DNA of 32,165 bases from JAMQPK01 sp035937795. Lineage in GTDB: Bacteria > Acidobacteriota > Vicinamibacteria > Vicinamibacterales > JAMQPK01. The notes below the pieces were generated by a model, which was given only the letters and a program-made list of their open reading frames with translations, ran no database searches and had not been told where the DNA came from. Location: positions 1 to 32,165 of the forward strand of contig DASZHO010000013.1 in the NCBI GenBank assembly GCA_035937795.1, given 5' to 3'. How positions within the stretch are numbered: position 1 is the stretch's first letter; each line of letters opens with the position of its first letter. Shown piece by piece: positions 7,977 through 17,010 of this stretch. The position numbers and the translations under genes were made by a program.

Positions 7977-10841
7977 TCATTTGATGTCCGCTGACGTCGT
8001 GACCTTGAACTCGCGGAAATCGGAGTAGGTCGCGTGTCCTGTCACCGCCTGACGTGTGGCGGCCACTTCGTACGTCTCGTCCATGACCACCGGCACCCAC
8101 ATATCCAGCCTGTCGACACTCGCATACGTGACCGTCGTCTGCGATCGAACGGGAGGGCGCCCCGACAACATCCGCACCTCGGTCTTGATGATGCGACCGC
8201 CATTCGCCATGTCGATCCAGAAGGCGCCTTGCGCCGGGGCGTCGTCGCTCGTCCGGATGAGGCGCGGCTGGCCGCGCTCGCTGAACTGCAGCGTAACGCA
8301 CTCGACGCCGCCCACGCGTTCCGGCTTCCCGAGATGGAACGACGAACGGGACTGATTGGCGGCTCGGAGGAACAGCAGGGCCGTCATCGGCACGTTGATC
8401 GTGCGCTCGATGTGCGCCGTGTCCGGATCGATGTTGTAGCGCGCGCTCTCGACGGCAATCTGACGCGCCTGCTCGAGGGAATCTGGTGTGACGTTCTGGA
8501 GCACGCGTGCGAGGCGCTCTTCGCGATCGCGGACCGGCCGGCCGTCGACCTGGAAGACATCGCGGAACGCCACCCAGCCGCGCGCGCCGAGGCTGATCGT
8601 CAGGATGTTTGCGCGCGTCTTCCGGGCGAGTGGCCGGCTCGGTCCGTTCACGGCGTTCAGACGGGATTGAATCGGGCCGGAGCGGGACTGAATCGGGGGG
8701 GAGACGATGGAACCGGAGACCAACGTCACCGCCTGTTCATACTCCTCCTCGGCGCTGATGGCGCTGATGCGGTGTTCGTATTGCTCGAGATACGTCGCCG
8801 CGGCCTCGAGCGCGGCGGTGAGCTCGGGTGAATGCTCTTCCGCCGGCGTCGCTGCGGCGGTTGACGCCACGGTGTAGGCGATCGTGCGCGACACTTCGGC
8901 GCGTCCTTGCTTTGCGTCGATCCGCAGCACGTAGCCGCCAGGGGCAAGATCCTTCAGCGGCAGACCGATGCGCACGTCGGCATTCCGGCCCGTGAAGGCG
9001 GCGCTCTGAAGTGACTGGTGTCTGACGCGTCTGCCCTCGCTGTCGAGCAGGGTCGCGTCGATGCTCACGCGCTGCCCCGCGTCCGTCTCGGCGGCGCGAT
9101 AGACGCGCAGGAACGCCCACGCCGGCGTTCCCGCATTGAAGACCCGCGTCGTCGTCGGGACGATCGGTAACGCCGGGGCGCCCTCTGGGAGCGAGCCGGC
9201 ATTCTCGCGCGTTCCGAGCACGACGTCCGACAGATCAAGGCGAGCGTCTTCGAACGAGGGAACCGTGACGTGCGTGAACACGCTCGACGCGGCGCGAGCG
9301 TCGCGGTCCATCACGGCGGCACGCAGCTCGTACTCGCCGGGCGGCAGGGTCAGGTACGTCTGCAGCTCGACGAAGCCCGCCGTGGCGCCCGCGCTGCCCG
9401 GCGCCAGCGGCACTTGCACGGTGCCGGTCTGCCGCGCACCGGCGGCGGGCCGGCCGCGCTCGTCGCTGGCCAGAACCGCGATTTCGAGCGGCATCGGTCC
9501 CGGCTTCGCAGCGAACGCCGACGCGTCCAGCGTCACCCCGACATAGGCGTGCCCGGCATCCGGACCAGCGAAGGTGGCGACCGACATGCCGAGCGGCACC
9601 GACTGGTTCTGGAGCACGTCGGTGAGCGCGCGTTCGAGCGGCGAGGCCGCCGCCGGCGCGCCGGTCGTCGTTGCGGTCGGCGTCGACGGAGGAATGAATC
9701 GCGCCGTGTGCACGGCCACACCCGCGCGCGCCACCTTGACGTCGATGTTGTGGCGGACATCTCCCGTGCCCTCGATCGGATCGAACGCGATCAAGTAGTA
9801 CGCATCGCTCTCGCGCAGCACGTCGGGCACCAGCCGAAACGGCTCGTTGCTGTTGAGAATGGTGCGGCCGCCCGTGAGGTCCGGCAGAACGCCCAGATTA
9901 CCCTGCGCGGCCATGAAGTCGTTCCGTTCGTCGATCAGCTGCTGCCGGAGCACGGCGCCGTCGCGGTTTGGGACGCCGTTAGGAACCGTCGCACGCGTCG
10001 CCGGGCCGACGCTGGCAACGCCATTCGGATCGATCGAGTGCACCGTCAGATCCGACGTGCCGAGCGCGTCGAACAGCTTCTCGCGCGAATCGCTCAGCCG
10101 GTGCTCGCAGCCGACGTCGAGCTTGGGGTCTCGCGGGGCCGCCTGGACGATGATGTTGGTGCCGATGAAGAGCAGCACTTTCCGTCGCGGCACGTCGCGG
10201 ACATCGTTGGCGATGCGCGTGATCGTGTCCATGACGCACAGGCCGCACATGCAGCGCGGGTCACCCAGCGCATCACCCATGCCGAGGGTCTGCCCGATGA
10301 TCGGGTCGTCCGTCTGCGCCTGGCTCAGGCCCTGGCTCCAGTCGCTGGCGGCGATCGTCTTGTGCAGACGAGCGCGGTCGGACGTGAGGTTCTGCGGCAC
10401 GCCGCCACCGGTCGTGACGATCGCCGCGAGATCGCCTGGGGCCATGGCGTCGACGGCGGCATCGGCGATCTGCCGCGCGACGATTCCCGGCCGCTCGGGC
10501 GGGATGGATCGATCCATGAAAATGAAGATCAGCCGGCTGGTGTCGTCGCCCATCCGATTGGTGGCGACTTCGTGCGCGGGCATCGGCGCTATCGGCGGTG
10601 TGGATGCGGCGACGTCGACGGCTTGAAACGAGCGTATCGGCCTGGCCTGACCGTCCTCCAAGACGGTGAAATCGGACGCCTGCAGGCCGCGGACGGGCTG
10701 CCGTTTCTCGTCAACCACCGACACGTCGATCCGAACGAGCTGTACGCCGGTCTTGAAGGACGGCTGCTGACGAGCGTGAGCCAATGCCACGCCGCCGGCG
10801 GCCGAGGCGAGGAGCAGAAAGGACCAGTCTCGCAGTCGCAT
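7977..10841 (-). CDS. Secreted VWFA-related domain protein (acidobacterial type)
   Basis: A 954-aa exported protein. The N-terminus (RDWSFLLLASAAGGVALAHA) is a signal peptide. It is followed by a short beta domain, VQLVRIDVSVVDEKRQPVRGL and FTVLEDGQ, the hallmark lead-in of the acidobacterial VWFA-related family. A von Willebrand A-like domain comes next (LIFIFMDRSIPPERP to VHSIDPNG); its metal site is degenerate, DRSIP instead of DxSxS. A cysteine group, CMCGLC, sits in the A-domain insertion. The C-terminal half contains beta-rich segments such as YLTLPPGEYELRAAV, with no recognised catalytic motif. The start is placed at the ATG at 10841 because GTGAGGG lies a few bases upstream. A GTG at 10853 is the other option. 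Function is unknown; an adhesion or envelope role is the usual guess. Confidence 0.85.
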   Translation of the reverse strand: MRLRDWSFLLLASAAGGVALAHARQQPSFKTGVQLVRIDVSVVDEKRQPVRGLQASDFTVLEDGQARPIRSFQAVDVAASTPPIAPMPAHEVATNRMGDDTSRLIFIFMDRSIPPERPGIVARQIADAAVDAMAPGDLAAIVTTGGGVPQNLTSDRARLHKTIAASDWSQGLSQAQTDDPIIGQTLGMGDALGDPRCMCGLCVMDTITRIANDVRDVPRRKVLLFIGTNIIVQAAPRDPKLDVGCEHRLSDSREKLFDALGTSDLTVHSIDPNGVASVGPATRATVPNGVPNRDGAVLRQQLIDERNDFMAAQGNLGVLPDLTGGRTILNSNEPFRLVPDVLRESDAYYLIAFDPIEGTGDVRHNIDVKVARAGVAVHTARFIPPSTPTATTTGAPAAASPLERALTDVLQNQSVPLGMSVATFAGPDAGHAYVGVTLDASAFAAKPGPMPLEIAVLASDERGRPAAGARQTGTVQVPLAPGSAGATAGFVELQTYLTLPPGEYELRAAVMDRDARAASSVFTHVTVPSFEDARLDLSDVVLGTRENAGSLPEGAPALPIVPTTTRVFNAGTPAWAFLRVYRAAETDAGQRVSIDATLLDSEGRRVRHQSLQSAAFTGRNADVRIGLPLKDLAPGGYVLRIDAKQGRAEVSRTIAYTVASTAAATPAEEHSPELTAALEAAATYLEQYEHRISAISAEEEYEQAVTLVSGSIVSPPIQSRSGPIQSRLNAVNGPSRPLARKTRANILTISLGARGWVAFRDVFQVDGRPVRDREERLARVLQNVTPDSLEQARQIAVESARYNIDPDTAHIERTINVPMTALLFLRAANQSRSSFHLGKPERVGGVECVTLQFSERGQPRLIRTSDDAPAQGAFWIDMANGGRIIKTEVRMLSGRPPVRSQTTVTYASVDRLDMWVPVVMDETYEVAATRQAVTGHATYSDFREFKVTTSADIK

Positions 10842-11048
10842 GTGAACCCTCACTTAGCGGGCCCGCCGCAGTCGACTGCCGCCAGTCGCGTCGTTGGCGC
10901 CGATGACATCGCGTGCCATGCGGTCATTGTGACCACATCGCGCGTGCGAGGCAAATCGCTTGAACTGCACCGTTCCTACGTGGTTCTCCGCTCGAGATGG
11001 CCTGGACCTCCGGGGCGGGGGAGCGCCTGGTGGGCGAGTCCGTTGTAT

Positions 11049-11078
11049 TTGACATTCCAATGGAACAAAGGCAATACT
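11049..11078 (+). promoter_or_regulatory. Sigma-70 promoter of the PadR-ADOP-ADOP operon, leaderless configuration
   Basis: TTGACA at 11049-11054 is followed by an 18-bp spacer and AATACT at 11073-11078. The PadR ATG is at 11087, eight bases after the -10 box, the same distance as at the other PadR gene (3501). The palindrome TTCCA-A-TGGAA (11055-11065) fills the spacer next to the -35 box, and ATAC-N7-GTAT (11074-11088) spans the -10 box and start codon. Both are candidate PadR operators for autorepression. No Shine-Dalgarno sequence is seen. Confidence 0.55.
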
Positions 11079-11086
11079 CCATTCGT

Positions 11087-11434
11087 ATGCCAAATAGAGA
11101 ACCGGGCAGGACCGATATCCTGCAGGGGACGCTCGACATCATGGTGCTGCAAACCCTGGCCACGCTCGGACCGGTGCATGGCTATGCCGTTGCGGCGCGA
11201 CTCGATCAAGTGTCCCGCGGCGCGATTCAGCTCAACATGGGGACGCTTTATCCAGGGCTCATGCGTCTGGAACAACGCGGGTTCGTGCGCGGCAAATGGG
11301 GCGTGACGGAGAACAACCGGAAGGCGCGGTTCTATGCGATCACGGCCGCCGGACGCCGCCAGCTCGCGTCCGAAAAGGCCGACTGGGAGCGCACGGCGTC
11401 CATCATGCACTCACTCCTGAGCGAGCCGGAATGA
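11087..11434 (+). CDS. PadR-family transcriptional regulator
   Basis: A 115-aa short PadR winged-helix protein. It reads DILQGTLDIMVLQTLATLGPVHGYAVAARL, then the recognition-helix signature MGTLYPGLMRLEQRGFV, the wing GVTENNRKARFYAITAAGRRQL and a C-terminal dimer helix SEKADWERTASIMHSLL. The ATG at 11087 is chosen because it begins MPNREPGRTDILQGTLD, the usual N-terminus of ADOP-linked PadR proteins, and because it lies eight bases after the -10 box. A longer in-frame start at 10997 would lie upstream of the promoter. The stop overlaps the ADOP start by four bases (ATGA), so translation is coupled. Its likely role is repression of its own permease operon. Confidence 0.93.
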   Translation: MPNREPGRTDILQGTLDIMVLQTLATLGPVHGYAVAARLDQVSRGAIQLNMGTLYPGLMRLEQRGFVRGKWGVTENNRKARFYAITAAGRRQLASEKADWERTASIMHSLLSEPE

Positions 11435-14106
11435 CGCCCCGCGAATGGGCCAATCGGCTATGGGGCACGTTTCACCGATCACGAACCGACGGTGATCTCG
11501 AAGATGAGCTACGCGCCCATCTGGAGCTGGCCGCTGACGACGAACGCCGGCGGGGGAATACAGACAGTCGCGCCGCGCGAGCAGCGAGACTTCGCGTCGG
11601 GGCCGTCGCGCAAGCCATGGAAGCGCAACGGGACCAACGCGGCCTTACCTGGCTCGAAGACCTCGCGCGCGACGTTCGCGTCGCGGGCCGCACGCTCCGC
11701 AAGGCGCCGGGGTTCACCGTCATCGCCGTGCTCACGCTCGCGCTCGCCATCGGCGCGACGACGACGATCTTCAGTGTGGTCAACGGGGTACTCCTCCGGC
11801 CGTTTCCGTACGCTGACATGAACCGCATCATGATTCTGGGCGAAGCCACGCGCAGCGGTCTGCCGATGTCTGTGGCGTGGCCGAATTTCGTCGACTGGCG
11901 CGAGCAGCAGGACGTCTTCGAGCAGTTCGGCGTGTATCGCAGTTCGAGTGTGAACTTGACCGGCAGCGACCAACCGGAGCGTCTGACCGCAGCCACGGTC
12001 TCATCCGAGGTGCCTCTGGCGCTCGGCATCACTGCGGCCATTGGACGAACGTTCACGCACGACGAGGACCGACCGACGCCTGATCGTGTCGTGACGATCA
12101 GCGACCGGTTATGGCGATCGCATTTCAACACTGACCCATCGATCGTCGGGCGATCGGTGACGCTCGACGGGAGTACGTACACCATCGTCGGCGTCATGCC
12201 ACCCGGAATGCGGTTTCCATCGCGACTGACTGACGTCTGGCTGCCGCTGGGCCTCGTCGTGAGCACGCTTCCAAACCGGGGCAATCATCCAGGACTGACG
12301 GTCGTTGCGAAGCTGAAGCCGGCGAGCACCGTCGATCGCGCGACCACAGAAATGGATGCGATCGCCCGTCGCCTGGAGAAGCAATATCCGCTGACAAATA
12401 CCGATCACACTGCCACGGTGACGCCCTATTACGAGCAGGTCGTCGGCAACATTCGGCCGATGCTCGTCATGCTGTTTGCCGCGGTCGGATTCGTGCTGCT
12501 GATCGCGTGCGCGAACGTGGCCAACCTCACGCTCGCGCGGGCCGATCGGCGTCAGCGCGAGATGGCCCTCAGATCGGCGCTTGGTGCCAGCTGGTTCGGC
12601 ATCGTGCAGCAGTTGCTCGTCGAGAGCCTCCTCGTCTCGCTCGCCGGCGGCGCGCTTGGGGCGCTTCTCGCGATCGTCAGCGTCAAGGCGCTCATCGCAT
12701 CGCAGCCGTCGACCATTCCGCGGATCGACCTGTTGACCGTCGACACGCGCGTCCTCGCGTTCACGGCGCTAGTCTCGATCGTCACCGGACTGGCGTTCGG
12801 CATCGGGCCCGCGCTCAGCGCCTCGTCGGTCGATCTCCTATCGGCAGTGAAGGATGGCGCGCGCTCGTCCGCGGGCGTCGCCGTCCGGCGCCTCCGGTCC
12901 GCCCTTGTCATTTCGGAAGTCGCGCTCGCGCTCGTGCTGCTCGTCGGCGCCATGTTGACGCTGAAAAGCCTCGACCACCTGCTGGCGGTAGACCTCGGGT
13001 TTTCTCCGGCGCGCGTCGTGACGATGCGTATCACACTGCCCCAGTCGAGCTATCCTGATACACCACGCTGGACGGCGTTCCACGAGCAGCTGGTGCGCCG
13101 CGTCAGCGCGTTGCCGTCGATTCAGAGCGCCGGCCTGAACAGCAATATCCCGCTTTCAGGCACCGGATCGGAGTCCGACATCAGATACGAGGGCCAGCCG
13201 CTGCCGAAGTCACCGAGCGAACAAGGAACGACGTGCTTGTTTCAGGCGAGCACGCCGGACTTTTTGAGAGCCATGGGCATCCCACTGACCAGGGGCCGGC
13301 ACTTCACCGAGCGTGACACGGCCAATGCCGCACTTGTGGCGATTGTCGACGAGACGCTCGTCCGCAGGTTCTTTCCCAACGGTGACGCGATCGGGAAACG
13401 GATCGCGTTCGAGTACCTTGGCACGCCAACGAACCCCAAACCGATCTGGCGTGAAATCGTCGGCGTCGTGCGGCACGTTCAGCACTACGGACTCGCCACG
13501 GAGCCGCCATTCGTGCAGGTCTATACGCCGCTCGCGCAGTTGCCGCTGTACTTTCAGGATCGCCGTCCCACGATGGTCCTCGTCGCCCAGACGGCACTTG
13601 ATCCCGAGTCGGTCGTGTCGCTGATCCGCCGCGAGGTCCGAGCGATCGATCCGAACATTCCCGTCTACGGCGTGCAGACGATGCAGGCGTACGTCGATCA
13701 AGCGACGGAGCAGCCCCGCATGAGCGTCAGGCTGCTCGGCGCCCTCAGTGCGCTGGCTCTCGTTCTCGCGACACTCGGCATTTACGGGGTGCTCTCGTAT
13801 CTCGTGACGCTCCGGCGTCAGGAGATCGGCATTCGCATGGCGCTTGGCGCCACAGCTCACGATGTGCTGGGCCTCATCGTCGGTCACGGCATGACGTTGA
13901 CGGCGATCGGCATCGGGGTCGGTCTTGCTGGTTCGTGGATGCTGGCGGCATTGATGCGCAGGTTCTTATACGGCGTGTCGCCGCATGACCCGCTCACGTA
14001 TCTCTCAATCGCCGTGTTGCTCGCGACGATTGCCGCGGTCGCGAGCTATGTGCCAGGCCAGCGTGCTGTCAGCGTCGATCCGGCGACGACGCTGCGCGCG
14101 GAATAA
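11431..14106 (+). CDS. ADOP-type ABC permease (MacB/FtsX-like), full length
   Basis: An 891-aa protein of the acidobacterial duplicated orphan permease type. The N-terminal 80 residues form the permease-prefix domain (WANRLWGTFHRSRTDGDLEDELRAHLE, ending VRVAGRTLRKAPG). Two similar halves follow, each a transmembrane helix, a MacB periplasmic core domain and an FtsX domain of three helices. The first half starts at FTVIAVLTLALAIGATTTIFSVV and has the FtsX block VLLIACANVANLTLARA and MALRSALGAS. The second has VALALVLLVGAMLTLKSL and ends in the FtsX block QEIGIRMALGATAHDV. The terminus VSVDPATTLRAE is canonical. No ATPase is encoded nearby, as is usual for this group. The substrate is unknown; export or mechanotransmission across the envelope is inferred. 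Confidence 0.93.
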   Translation: MTPREWANRLWGTFHRSRTDGDLEDELRAHLELAADDERRRGNTDSRAARAARLRVGAVAQAMEAQRDQRGLTWLEDLARDVRVAGRTLRKAPGFTVIAVLTLALAIGATTTIFSVVNGVLLRPFPYADMNRIMILGEATRSGLPMSVAWPNFVDWREQQDVFEQFGVYRSSSVNLTGSDQPERLTAATVSSEVPLALGITAAIGRTFTHDEDRPTPDRVVTISDRLWRSHFNTDPSIVGRSVTLDGSTYTIVGVMPPGMRFPSRLTDVWLPLGLVVSTLPNRGNHPGLTVVAKLKPASTVDRATTEMDAIARRLEKQYPLTNTDHTATVTPYYEQVVGNIRPMLVMLFAAVGFVLLIACANVANLTLARADRRQREMALRSALGASWFGIVQQLLVESLLVSLAGGALGALLAIVSVKALIASQPSTIPRIDLLTVDTRVLAFTALVSIVTGLAFGIGPALSASSVDLLSAVKDGARSSAGVAVRRLRSALVISEVALALVLLVGAMLTLKSLDHLLAVDLGFSPARVVTMRITLPQSSYPDTPRWTAFHEQLVRRVSALPSIQSAGLNSNIPLSGTGSESDIRYEGQPLPKSPSEQGTTCLFQASTPDFLRAMGIPLTRGRHFTERDTANAALVAIVDETLVRRFFPNGDAIGKRIAFEYLGTPTNPKPIWREIVGVVRHVQHYGLATEPPFVQVYTPLAQLPLYFQDRRPTMVLVAQTALDPESVVSLIRREVRAIDPNIPVYGVQTMQAYVDQATEQPRMSVRLLGALSALALVLATLGIYGVLSYLVTLRRQEIGIRMALGATAHDVLGLIVGHGMTLTAIGIGVGLAGSWMLAALMRRFLYGVSPHDPLTYLSIAVLLATIAAVASYVPGQRAVSVDPATTLRAE

Positions 14107-14133
14107 GCGCCCGGCGGAGCAGTCGGTGGTGTT

Positions 14134-16545
14134 GTGAAGCGATCATTGCGTGCGCTCGTGAGGCGGCCGACGCTTGCTCTCGTCATCTGCGCGATCCTGG
14201 GGCTCGGCTTCGGCGTCAATGGCGCGGTCTTCAGCCTGACGCGAACGGTCTTGCTGCGTCCGCTGCCGTATCGCGATGCCGATCGGCTCGTCGATCTCGC
14301 CGAGGCCAATCTACCCGCCGGTGTGGCATACGCTCCGGTCTCGCCTGCGGATTACGTCGAATGGCGGCAGCAGACACGGACCGTTGACGTGTCGGCCGCC
14401 TGGCGGTTTGTATACTTCGCGCTCTCAGGGACGACGGCGCCGACCCGCGTGCAGGGCCTGCGTGTGGAGCCGTCGTTCTTCAGCCTTCTCGGGGTAACGC
14501 CGGCGCTTGGCCGTGACTTCGAAGCTCGTGAGGCGATGGCCGGGCGCGACACGGTGGTCATCCTCAGCGATGCTTTCTGGCGGCGCGCGTTCGGGGCCGA
14601 TGTCACGGTGATCGGCCGGCCGATCACGGTGGACGGTTCCCGGTGCACGGTCGTCGGCGTCCTGCCAGAGACGTTCCGCTTCATACACGTGCTCAATCGC
14701 GAACTCGACGTGTGGCGCCCCTTTGTCGTCGATCCCACCGAGAGAGAACACTCGATCCAGGTCTACGCGAAGCTTGCGCGAGGCGCGTCCCTGACCGCAG
14801 CGCGATCCGAAGCTGCGGCGATCTACGCATCGCTCCCACGCGATGCCGCTCGCGAGGGTTGGACCACGGACGTGTCGTCGCTGGCGGAGCGTTTGACGAT
14901 CCGGCAGCGGCCGATTCTGATTGGCCTGCAGTGGGCGGCCGCGTTGGTCCTGGCCGTGGCATGCGCGAACGTCGCGAGCCTCGTCCTGGCATCGTCCGCG
15001 ATTCGACGGCGCGACTTCGCCGTTCGTACCGCGCTGGGGGCGACGCCCTGGCGCATCGCACGAGACCTTGCCGGCGAAGCCGTGATCCTCAGCCTTGGTG
15101 GCGGCGCCGCCGGCGCGGCGCTCGCGGCAATGACGGTGGCAGTGCTGAACCGGTTCGTCAGCTATCAGGACATCAATCGACTCGAACCATTCCGGATCGA
15201 CGCCACCGTCATGGCCGCTGTCGGCCTGACGGTGGCATCCACCGCCATCATTCTGGCGGTCTTACCCGCTCACACGGCCGCGAAAGCGGATGTGATCGAC
15301 GCGCTGAAGAGCGACTCCCACTCGGTGACGAACGGGGCCGGGTCACTACGGCGGTTTCTCCTGGTGCCGCAGCTGGCGGCCTCGATCGTGCTGCTCGCGG
15401 CGGCGCTCGCGCTCGTCCGCGGGATGCTCGGCTTGCTGACGATCGATCGGGGCCTGCGGCTGGATCGCGTCATGACCGCGCAGGTCTCGTTGAGCGCGAC
15501 GCCGTACGATGACGCGGCGCAGCTGACGCGCTTTGCCAGCGTGACGCTGGATCATCTGGCCGCGATGCCGGGCGTCGAGTCTGCGTCACTGGTCAACTAC
15601 CTTCCACTGTCATCGATCGGGACGACCGTGCCGATTGCCATCGACGGGCGGACGGATCTCGATCGAAACATCGCCCAGCGAACCGTTCGCTATTGGATCG
15701 TTTCTCCAAAGTATGTGTCATCGCTCGGCATTCGCCTGCTCGCCGGCCGTAATTTCACCAGCGATGACGTGGCGGGCCGCGTGAGCGTGACGATCGTCAG
15801 CGCACGCCTGGCTCGCCGTTTCTGGAATCGCGTCGATGTCGTAGGCGAGCGGCTCACGCCGCAATTTCCTCCAGGCGACGCGTTCTGGATTCCGAGACGC
15901 GAGAGAGGCTCCGCGGTCATCGTTGGCGTGGTCGACGACATTCGCGAAGACGGGCTGCCGACTGCCGGTCTCCCACAGCTGTACTTGCCGTACGCGCAGA
16001 ATCCCACGCGCATCATGTCCCTCATTGTGCGTACGGCCGCACCGCCGGAAGCCGCTGCCCCGTTGCTTCGCGACGCCGCGCGCGCGGGCGATCCAGAACA
16101 ACCGACGTTTGACGAGCGCACCCTACAGGACGTCGTCCGCGAAACCTTCGCGCGGCCGCGCGAGCTCGCGTGGTTGCTCACGGCCTTCGCTGCGATCGCG
16201 TTGCTGCTCACAGCGACAGGCGTGTACGGGCTGACGGAATACACCACGGCGGCGCGAGCAAGAGAGATCGGCATACGCATGGCGATCGGCGCAACGCGGC
16301 GCGACATAGTCCAGCTCATGATCCGTGACGCGATGCGGGTCGCTATCCCCGGCGTGCTCGCCGGTGTCCTGGCCGCGCCCGCCTCATTCAAGCTCATCGG
16401 CGCGCGGATCTACGGGATCCCGCCGTGGAGTCCGATCGTGCTCGCGATGGTGTCGTTGTTTCTGACTTCGGTGAGCATCGCGGCAGCGGCAGTGCCCGCC
16501 TGGCGTGCGGCCGGCCGCGGCGAGCAGTGTCGCCTCCAGGAATGA
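14134..16545 (+). CDS. ADOP-type ABC permease (MacB/FtsX-like), lacking the prefix domain
   Basis: An 803-aa second permease of the same duplicated MacB-FtsX plan. It begins at once with the first transmembrane helix (TLALVICAILGLGFGVNGAVF), so it lacks the soluble prefix domain of its neighbour. The first FtsX block is LVLAVACANVASLVLA with RRRDFAVRTALGATPWRIARDL. The last FtsX block is AREIGIRMAIGATRRDIVQLM. The GTG start at 14134 is 27 nt after the previous stop, with no strong ribosome-binding site, so coupling to the upstream gene is likely. The C-terminus (WRAAGRGEQCRLQE) differs from the usual A-x-x-D-P-x-x-x-L-R-x-E ending and may contain a local frame disturbance. The two permeases may work as a pair, both under the PadR gene at 11087. 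Confidence 0.9.
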   Translation: MKRSLRALVRRPTLALVICAILGLGFGVNGAVFSLTRTVLLRPLPYRDADRLVDLAEANLPAGVAYAPVSPADYVEWRQQTRTVDVSAAWRFVYFALSGTTAPTRVQGLRVEPSFFSLLGVTPALGRDFEAREAMAGRDTVVILSDAFWRRAFGADVTVIGRPITVDGSRCTVVGVLPETFRFIHVLNRELDVWRPFVVDPTEREHSIQVYAKLARGASLTAARSEAAAIYASLPRDAAREGWTTDVSSLAERLTIRQRPILIGLQWAAALVLAVACANVASLVLASSAIRRRDFAVRTALGATPWRIARDLAGEAVILSLGGGAAGAALAAMTVAVLNRFVSYQDINRLEPFRIDATVMAAVGLTVASTAIILAVLPAHTAAKADVIDALKSDSHSVTNGAGSLRRFLLVPQLAASIVLLAAALALVRGMLGLLTIDRGLRLDRVMTAQVSLSATPYDDAAQLTRFASVTLDHLAAMPGVESASLVNYLPLSSIGTTVPIAIDGRTDLDRNIAQRTVRYWIVSPKYVSSLGIRLLAGRNFTSDDVAGRVSVTIVSARLARRFWNRVDVVGERLTPQFPPGDAFWIPRRERGSAVIVGVVDDIREDGLPTAGLPQLYLPYAQNPTRIMSLIVRTAAPPEAAAPLLRDAARAGDPEQPTFDERTLQDVVRETFARPRELAWLLTAFAAIALLLTATGVYGLTEYTTAARAREIGIRMAIGATRRDIVQLMIRDAMRVAIPGVLAGVLAAPASFKLIGARIYGIPPWSPIVLAMVSLFLTSVSIAAAAVPAWRAAGRGEQCRLQE

Positions 16546-16554
16546 GAGGCGAGC

Positions 16555-16585
16555 GCGGAAGCTGACTAGGAAAAATCAGCTCCGC
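16555..16585 (+). terminator. Hairpin, possible weak terminator between convergent genes
   Basis: GCGG-A-AGCTGA (16555-16565) pairs with TCAGCT-CCGC (16576-16585) around a 10-nt A-rich loop, with one bulged A. It lies 10 nt after the ADOP stop and overlaps the stop of the convergent sigma-factor remnant. On the plus strand only three T follow, so if it terminates transcription it is weak. Confidence 0.35.
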
Positions 16586-16960
16586 CTTTGGAGCAGGAAC
16601 TGTCGTACTGCGGGGTCCTCGGCCAGGCCAATCGCCCGGTCGAACGCATCCGCGGCCTCAGATGTGTTCCCTAGCCGTTGCAAGAGGTGAGCGCGAACCG
16701 CCCAGTAGGGCTGATAACCGGAGACCACGTCCAGGTCGATCCCCTCGAGTGCCGCCAGCCCTGCGTCGGGTCCCTTCGCTTCGCCGACCGCCGCGGCGTA
16801 TCCGGTCCGTGTGCCGAGGGTCGGGGATAGGCGGAGCAGCTGTTCGTAGAACAGCATGATCGCGCCCCACTCGATCCGGCCGCTGCGCGCCCGCTCCGCG
16901 TGTGCCGATTGAATCGCGGCCTCGAGTTGAAAGCGGCCGATGCGACCGCGATGGTGATGG
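16576..16960 (-). pseudogene. C-terminal remnant of an ECF sigma factor (SigJ/DUF6596-like)
   Basis: One minus-strand frame reads IGRFQLEAAIQSAHAERARS, then GRIEWGAIMLFYEQLLRLSP, AALEGIDLD, YWAVRAHLLQRLGNTSEAADAF and ends AVRQFLLQRRS. This is the C-terminal helical extension of the large ECF sigma factors (DUF6596/TPR-like tail), where the question of which partner is read as (Y-Q-x-Q-A-A-I-x-A-x-H-A) followed by (I-x-W-x-x-I-x-x-L-Y-x-x-L-L-R-L-x-P) is standard. The sigma-2 and sigma-4 DNA-binding regions are missing, and the homology stops near 16960. It therefore looks like a 5'-deleted gene. An internal ATG at 16857 gives a 93-aa open frame, but it lacks any DNA-binding part. Confidence 0.65.
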
Positions 16961-17010
16961 ACTGTGAAGCTTGAGTTGGGGGCGCAAACCGGCCGCGTTT
17001 ACAGAGTCGA

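Noticed and set aside
9270..11306. Long plus-strand ORF (678 codons) opposite the VWFA-related gene
   Set aside because: Its protein is Arg/His-rich with no domain, as expected of an antisense frame of GC-rich coding DNA. It also runs over the PadR promoter and gene.
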